The position numbers and the translations under genes were made by a program. From contig JAKPKU010000265.1 of the NCBI GenBank assembly GCA_029553545.1, positions 1 to 54,433 on the forward strand: a DNA stretch of 54,433 bases, given 5' to 3'. A model generated the notes under the pieces. The model saw nothing but the letters and a program-made list of their open reading frames with translations. It was not told where the DNA came from and ran no database searches. Below, piece by piece: positions 52,714 through 54,433 of the stretch. The number at the start of each line of letters is the position of its first letter. Within the stretch, counting starts at the first letter, position 1. The stretch is from Candidatus Cloacimonadota bacterium. GTDB lineage: Bacteria > Cloacimonadota > Cloacimonadia > Cloacimonadales > WRIO01.

Positions 52714-53151
52714 TTATTTCTCAAGCATGATGGTAACAGGACCATCATTGATAAGTGATACTTTCATATCAGCACCAAAAATACCGAGCTTTGTCTCTAC
52801 ACCTAAAGAAGTGAGCTTTTTGGCAAATTTCTGATACATCTCATTTGCCAGCTCAGGTTTTGCAGATTGAATAAAGTCAGGGCGTCTACCACGGTCACAA
52901 TTGGCGTATAGCGTGAACTGAGATACAAGAAGAATCTCTCCTCCAACATCGTTGAGGGAGAGATTCATTTTTCCATTTTGATCTTCAAATATTCTGAGAT
53001 TAATAATCTTAGATGTTAGCCAGTCAATGTGTTTATTGGTATCATCATGGTGAATACCTAAAAATATGAGCAATCCACGTTTAATAGAACTAATTACTTT
53101 ATTATCGACGGTTACACTTGCTTCACTTACTCTTTGAATCAATGCTTTCAT
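52714..53151 (-). CDS. dtd: D-aminoacyl-tRNA deacylase
   Basis: Frees D-amino acids wrongly attached to tRNA. 145 residues from the canonical start MKALIQRVSEASV (ATG at 53151; four further in-frame residues upstream to 53163 are not typical of the family). Signature VSQFTLYANCDRGRRPDF (~75-92) and C-terminal NDGPVTIMLEK, the two cross-subunit active-site motifs. Its start lies 29 bases inside the EndoIII-like gene. Confidence 0.95.
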   Translation of the reverse strand: MKALIQRVSEASVTVDNKVISSIKRGLLIFLGIHHDDTNKHIDWLTSKIINLRIFEDQNGKMNLSLNDVGGEILLVSQFTLYANCDRGRRPDFIQSAKPELANEMYQKFAKKLTSLGVETKLGIFGADMKVSLINDGPVTIMLEK

Positions 53152-53791
53152 AATCACTTCCATATTTACATAAGTCTTTTAATGGGCAGATTGTGCAAAG
53201 GGGCTTTACTTTACATGCTTCTTTGGCATTAGTGACAATTAATGCGTGGTATTTCTTGTATAATTCGATGTCTTTATTAATATTATCCATAAAAAGCTGA
53301 CGAACTTGGTTGTACTTGTCTTTCTTATTTATTATACCTATTCTTGAATAAATTCGCATTGTATAGGCATCTATCACAAAGCTTGGTAAATTGTAGCCAT
53401 AAAGCATAATTGTGTCTGCAGTTTCATTTCCAATACCGTGTATTGAAAGCAAAAACTCCCTTAGCTCATCATTGTCATATTTATCAAGGTTAATCATGTA
53501 TAAGCTATCAGCAACGGCTTTCAGCCTTTTTGCCTTTACTTTAAAAAAACCTGATGCTTTGATATATTCAGCAAGGTCTTCTTCTTTTGTTTTAGTAATT
53601 CCTACAAGGCTACAAAGCCCTTTTTCTTTTAGTACAGCTATGGCTTTTTCAACGTTTTTCCAATTTGTATTTTGGGTTAGAATCGCTCCTATAATTACTT
53701 CATCAACACTGTCGGCTTTCCACCAATTATCATTTTTATACTGTTTTGCTAATAATTCGTATATTTTGTTTATTATCAGGTGATTCCCCAT
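53123..53791 (-). CDS. Endonuclease III-like HhH-GPD DNA glycosylase (probably monofunctional)
   Basis: 222 residues. ILTQNTNWKNVEKAI (~32-46), helix-hairpin-helix LLSIHGIGNETADTIMLYG (~109-127), catalytic Asp in VIDAYTMR (~133-140) and an iron-sulphur loop C-x5-C-x2-C-x5-C (CKVKPLCTICPLKDLC, first gap one shorter than Nth). The lyase lysine of true EndoIII (in GxGxKTA) is Glu in GIGNETA, so it resembles the MagIII-like group, which removes alkylated bases without cutting the strand. Operon with pyrD (16-base overlap) and dtd. Confidence 0.88.
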   Translation of the reverse strand: MGNHLIINKIYELLAKQYKNDNWWKADSVDEVIIGAILTQNTNWKNVEKAIAVLKEKGLCSLVGITKTKEEDLAEYIKASGFFKVKAKRLKAVADSLYMINLDKYDNDELREFLLSIHGIGNETADTIMLYGYNLPSFVIDAYTMRIYSRIGIINKKDKYNQVRQLFMDNINKDIELYKKYHALIVTNAKEACKVKPLCTICPLKDLCKYGSDYESIDSKSK

Positions 53792-54433
53792 ACCTTACCT
53801 TTTATATCATCAATCGTAATCTTATTGCTCTCAAAGTGGTCTTTCAAGTTATTTATGATCTTAATAGGTAATGTCGGATCAGAGAATTGAGATGTACCTA
53901 TAGCGAGCATTGAGGCACCTGCATAGATGAATTCAAGACAGTCTTGATAGCTCTGAATTCCTCCCATAGCAAGAATCGGAATTGAGATAGCTTGATGCAC
54001 ACGGTATACCATTTGTAAAGCAACAGGTTTTACACCGACACCGCTGTATCCAGCAACACCACGTCTTATCATTGACTTACCTGTTTTCCAGTCTATTGCC
54101 ATACCAAGCAGCGTGTTTATCAAGGCAACAGAGCTTGGACCACCTTCTTCTGCGGCTTTGGCAATACTGACTATATCTGTTACATTTGGAGATAGCTTAA
54201 TGATTAGCTCTTTTTTAGTCAGCTCTGAAAGCCTTTTTGTAAGCTGATATACTATTTTTTCATCTACCCCAAAGGCAAGTCCTTCATTTTCAACATTTGG
54301 GCATGAAACATTAACTTCATAACCTTTGATAAAGTCAATAGCCTCCAATTTTAGTAGCATTGCGCAAAACTCATCTATTGTTGAGGCAGAAAATGATACA
54401 ATCAATGGATTGGTGAAATGTTTATAATCTTGA
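53776..54433 (-). CDS. pyrD: Dihydroorotate dehydrogenase, class 1 (partial, cut by window end)
   Basis: C-terminal ~219 codons of a gene whose start lies beyond 54433; the frame is open to the edge, and residues before the first possible TTG (54405) continue the family pattern (NPLIVSFSAS). Pyrimidine synthesis, dihydroorotate to orotate. VNVSCPNVENEG holds the catalytic Cys of class 1; IIKLSPNV, NTLLGMAIDWKTG, RGVAGYSGVGVKPVALQMV and ILAMGGIQSYQDCLEFIYAGASMLAIGT follow. This is the NAD-linked 1B pattern, which normally needs pyrK; that gene would lie outside. Confidence 0.95.
   Translation of the reverse strand, partial: QDYKHFTNPLIVSFSASTIDEFCAMLLKLEAIDFIKGYEVNVSCPNVENEGLAFGVDEKIVYQLTKRLSELTKKELIIKLSPNVTDIVSIAKAAEEGGPSSVALINTLLGMAIDWKTGKSMIRRGVAGYSGVGVKPVALQMVYRVHQAISIPILAMGGIQSYQDCLEFIYAGASMLAIGTSQFSDPTLPIKIINNLKDHFESNKITIDDIKGKVWGIT

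Overview
The window is AT-rich bacterial chromosome. It looks like an anaerobic, Gram-negative member of the FCB group, most likely Cloacimonadota (WWE1). That assignment is an inference from gene content, not a database match. Evidence for an outer membrane is a Kdo transferase (waaA), a PorV/PorQ-like beta-barrel and surface proteins with FlgD-like/type IX-type C-terminal domains. Evidence for an anaerobic amino-acid life style is a B12/PLP-dependent lysine 5,6-aminomutase (kamDE), a hybrid-cluster protein and several low-potential ferredoxin proteins. No rRNA, tRNA, transposase, phage gene or CRISPR array was seen. Almost everything is packed in operons whose genes overlap by 1-40 bases.

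Left part (1-9.5 kb): a large secreted protein on the minus strand is split by one in-frame TAG. A plus-strand run follows: yggT, divIVA-like, purine nucleoside phosphorylase, DksA-like zinc finger, lspA, a secreted OB-fold/FlgD-like protein and a PorV-like barrel. From 9.5 to 17 kb lie a 1058-residue SNF2 helicase, a spacer with a structured repeat, mutL-miaA-parvulin, and an orphan amino-acid-type binding protein.

From 17.9 to 20 kb is an ECF sigma / ZAS anti-sigma operon with two CpxP/Spy-like envelope proteins. From 20.4 to 26.7 kb a TetR-ferredoxin-Hcp operon (minus) diverges from an EFR1 flavodoxin/ferredoxin - DUF47 - PiT permease operon (plus), with good sigma-70 promoters and a candidate TetR operator between them. 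From 26.8 to 32.6 kb is a plus-strand operon: glycosyltransferase, coaBC, SDR, DUF3108, queA, birA.

From 42.3 down to 32.9 kb is an eight-gene minus-strand operon. It opens with a complete SiaA/SiaB/SiaC-type partner-switching module: a periplasmic propeller sensor with PP2C phosphatase, an anti-sigma-type kinase, and a phosphoprotein with Ser68. The next gene encodes a PAS plus histidine-dimerisation protein with no ATPase domain, sitting where Pseudomonas has the SiaD cyclase. The operon ends with envelope genes: waaA, amrS, a NusG-II protein and cardiolipin synthase. This is the most unusual system in the window.

A 1.08-kb spacer (42.3-43.4 kb) holds one copy each of two dispersed repeat families (R1, three copies; R2, two copies). 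Then follows a plus-strand operon of kamD, kamE, a 1300-residue HEAT protein, mazG, nnr and a SIMPL protein. It runs head-on, with a 2-base gap, into a minus-strand operon of pyrD (cut by the window edge), an EndoIII-like glycosylase and dtd.
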